This document shows positions 58,025 to 58,198 of a stretch of 58,198 nt of DNA, in pieces. The notes under the pieces were generated by a model. It saw only the letters and a list, made by a program, of their open reading frames with translations. It had not been told where the DNA came from and did no database searches. Location: positions 1 to 58,198 of the forward strand of contig WBOU01000015.1 in the NCBI GenBank assembly GCA_009268125.1. Direction: 5' to 3'. Both the position numbers and the translations under genes were made by a program. Within the stretch, counting starts at the first letter, position 1. Each line of letters opens with the position of its first letter. The stretch comes from Chloroflexia bacterium SDU3-3. GTDB taxonomy: Bacteria; Chloroflexota; Chloroflexia; Chloroflexales; Roseiflexaceae.

Positions 58025-58198
58025 ATGGTGATTAAGCGTTCGGCGATGGTGATTAAGCGTTCGGCGATGGTGATTAAGCGTTCGGCGATGGTGATTAAGC
58101 GTTCGGCGATGGTGATTAAGCGTTCGGCGATGGTGATTAAGCGTTCGGCGATGGTGATTAAGCGTTCGGCGATGGTGATTAAGCGTTCGGCGATGGTG
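58025..58198. repeat. Perfect 21-bp tandem array, at least 8 units
   Basis: The unit ATGGTGATTAAGCGTTCGGC plus G repeats from 58025 without a single change, 8 full copies and 6 nt of a ninth, and runs off the window. Read in frame it spells MVIKRSA seven-residue units, but there is no ribosome binding site. It shares the 21-bp period and an AAGCGYTC core with the array at 6340 (minus strand). Confidence 0.97.

Noticed and set aside
58025-58198. CRISPR array or start of a repetitive protein gene (MVIKRSA units)
   Set aside because: No spacers; the first ATG has only an A-rich run before it and no ribosome binding site. It cannot be excluded beyond the window, but nothing here supports it.

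Overview
The window is GC-rich chromosomal DNA from a bacterium that most resembles Chloroflexota (class Chloroflexia, Roseiflexus/Kouleothrix-like). The support is the start of a 16S rRNA gene, a nuo operon in the order F-G-H-I-J-K-L-M-N without A-E, many glycoside hydrolases, and a secreted protein ending in an M-Y-L-P-I-V type tail. The phylum call is inference. The window starts inside a 16S gene and ends inside a perfect 21-bp tandem array. Both are classic assembly break points, so it may be a whole contig.

Layout. 1-480: 5' end of a 16S gene (minus) with two tandem sigma70-type promoters and a terminator-like hairpin in the leader. 480-2300: a minus-strand J-domain protein and a three-gene minus operon (beta-sandwich protein, zinc ribbon, 43-residue membrane peptide). 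2300-4630: a PHP-domain protein and an M20 peptidase. 4650-5850: an EamA transporter behind a structured leader with a proline-rich mini-ORF and a sequestered ribosome binding site. 5850-6840: repeats. 7360-19650: complex I operon. 19700-22360: a GNAT enzyme convergent with an ATPase/LuxR regulator. 22500-29015: a chitin/GlcNAc module (GH18 chitinase, PIG-L deacetylase, SIS isomerase/deaminase, GH3 hexosaminidase, ROK repressor with a xylO-like operator). 29895-33330: a LacI/GH4/sugar-kinase operon with a perfect 29-bp operator. 33860-38780: MFS transporter, AT-rich YbjN-like gene, GNAT fusion, small protein, M20 amidohydrolase. 40140-44380: GH130 phosphorylase, CE20-like esterase, aldo/keto reductase (hemicellulose/mannoside use). 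44395-45750: NmrA-like reductase and ArsR repressor sharing an operator motif. 46126-48790: leaderless TPR/SpoIIE phosphatase and a small membrane protein. 48793-51660: ADP-ribosylglycohydrolase and TetR, divergent from a clan-A-like glycosidase whose promoter spacer is an exact palindrome. 51768-57975: secreted GH5-like protein, degenerate prenyl synthase, lipoprotein, and a GH13-like protein without recognisable catalytic residues.

The strongest candidate for something undescribed is a composite intergenic element of about 200-270 bp, present in at least six copies (A-F) on both strands and always between genes. It has three short hairpins whose stems change in compensatory fashion between copies, a conserved second half ending in a palindrome plus T-rich stretch, and usually a tail from a second dispersed repeat family (CCAAGG/CGAAGG type). 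In copy A a 13-unit 21-bp tandem array sits between two facing halves of the element. A second 21-bp array with a similar core ends the window. No transposase, CRISPR array, tRNA or phage gene was seen.
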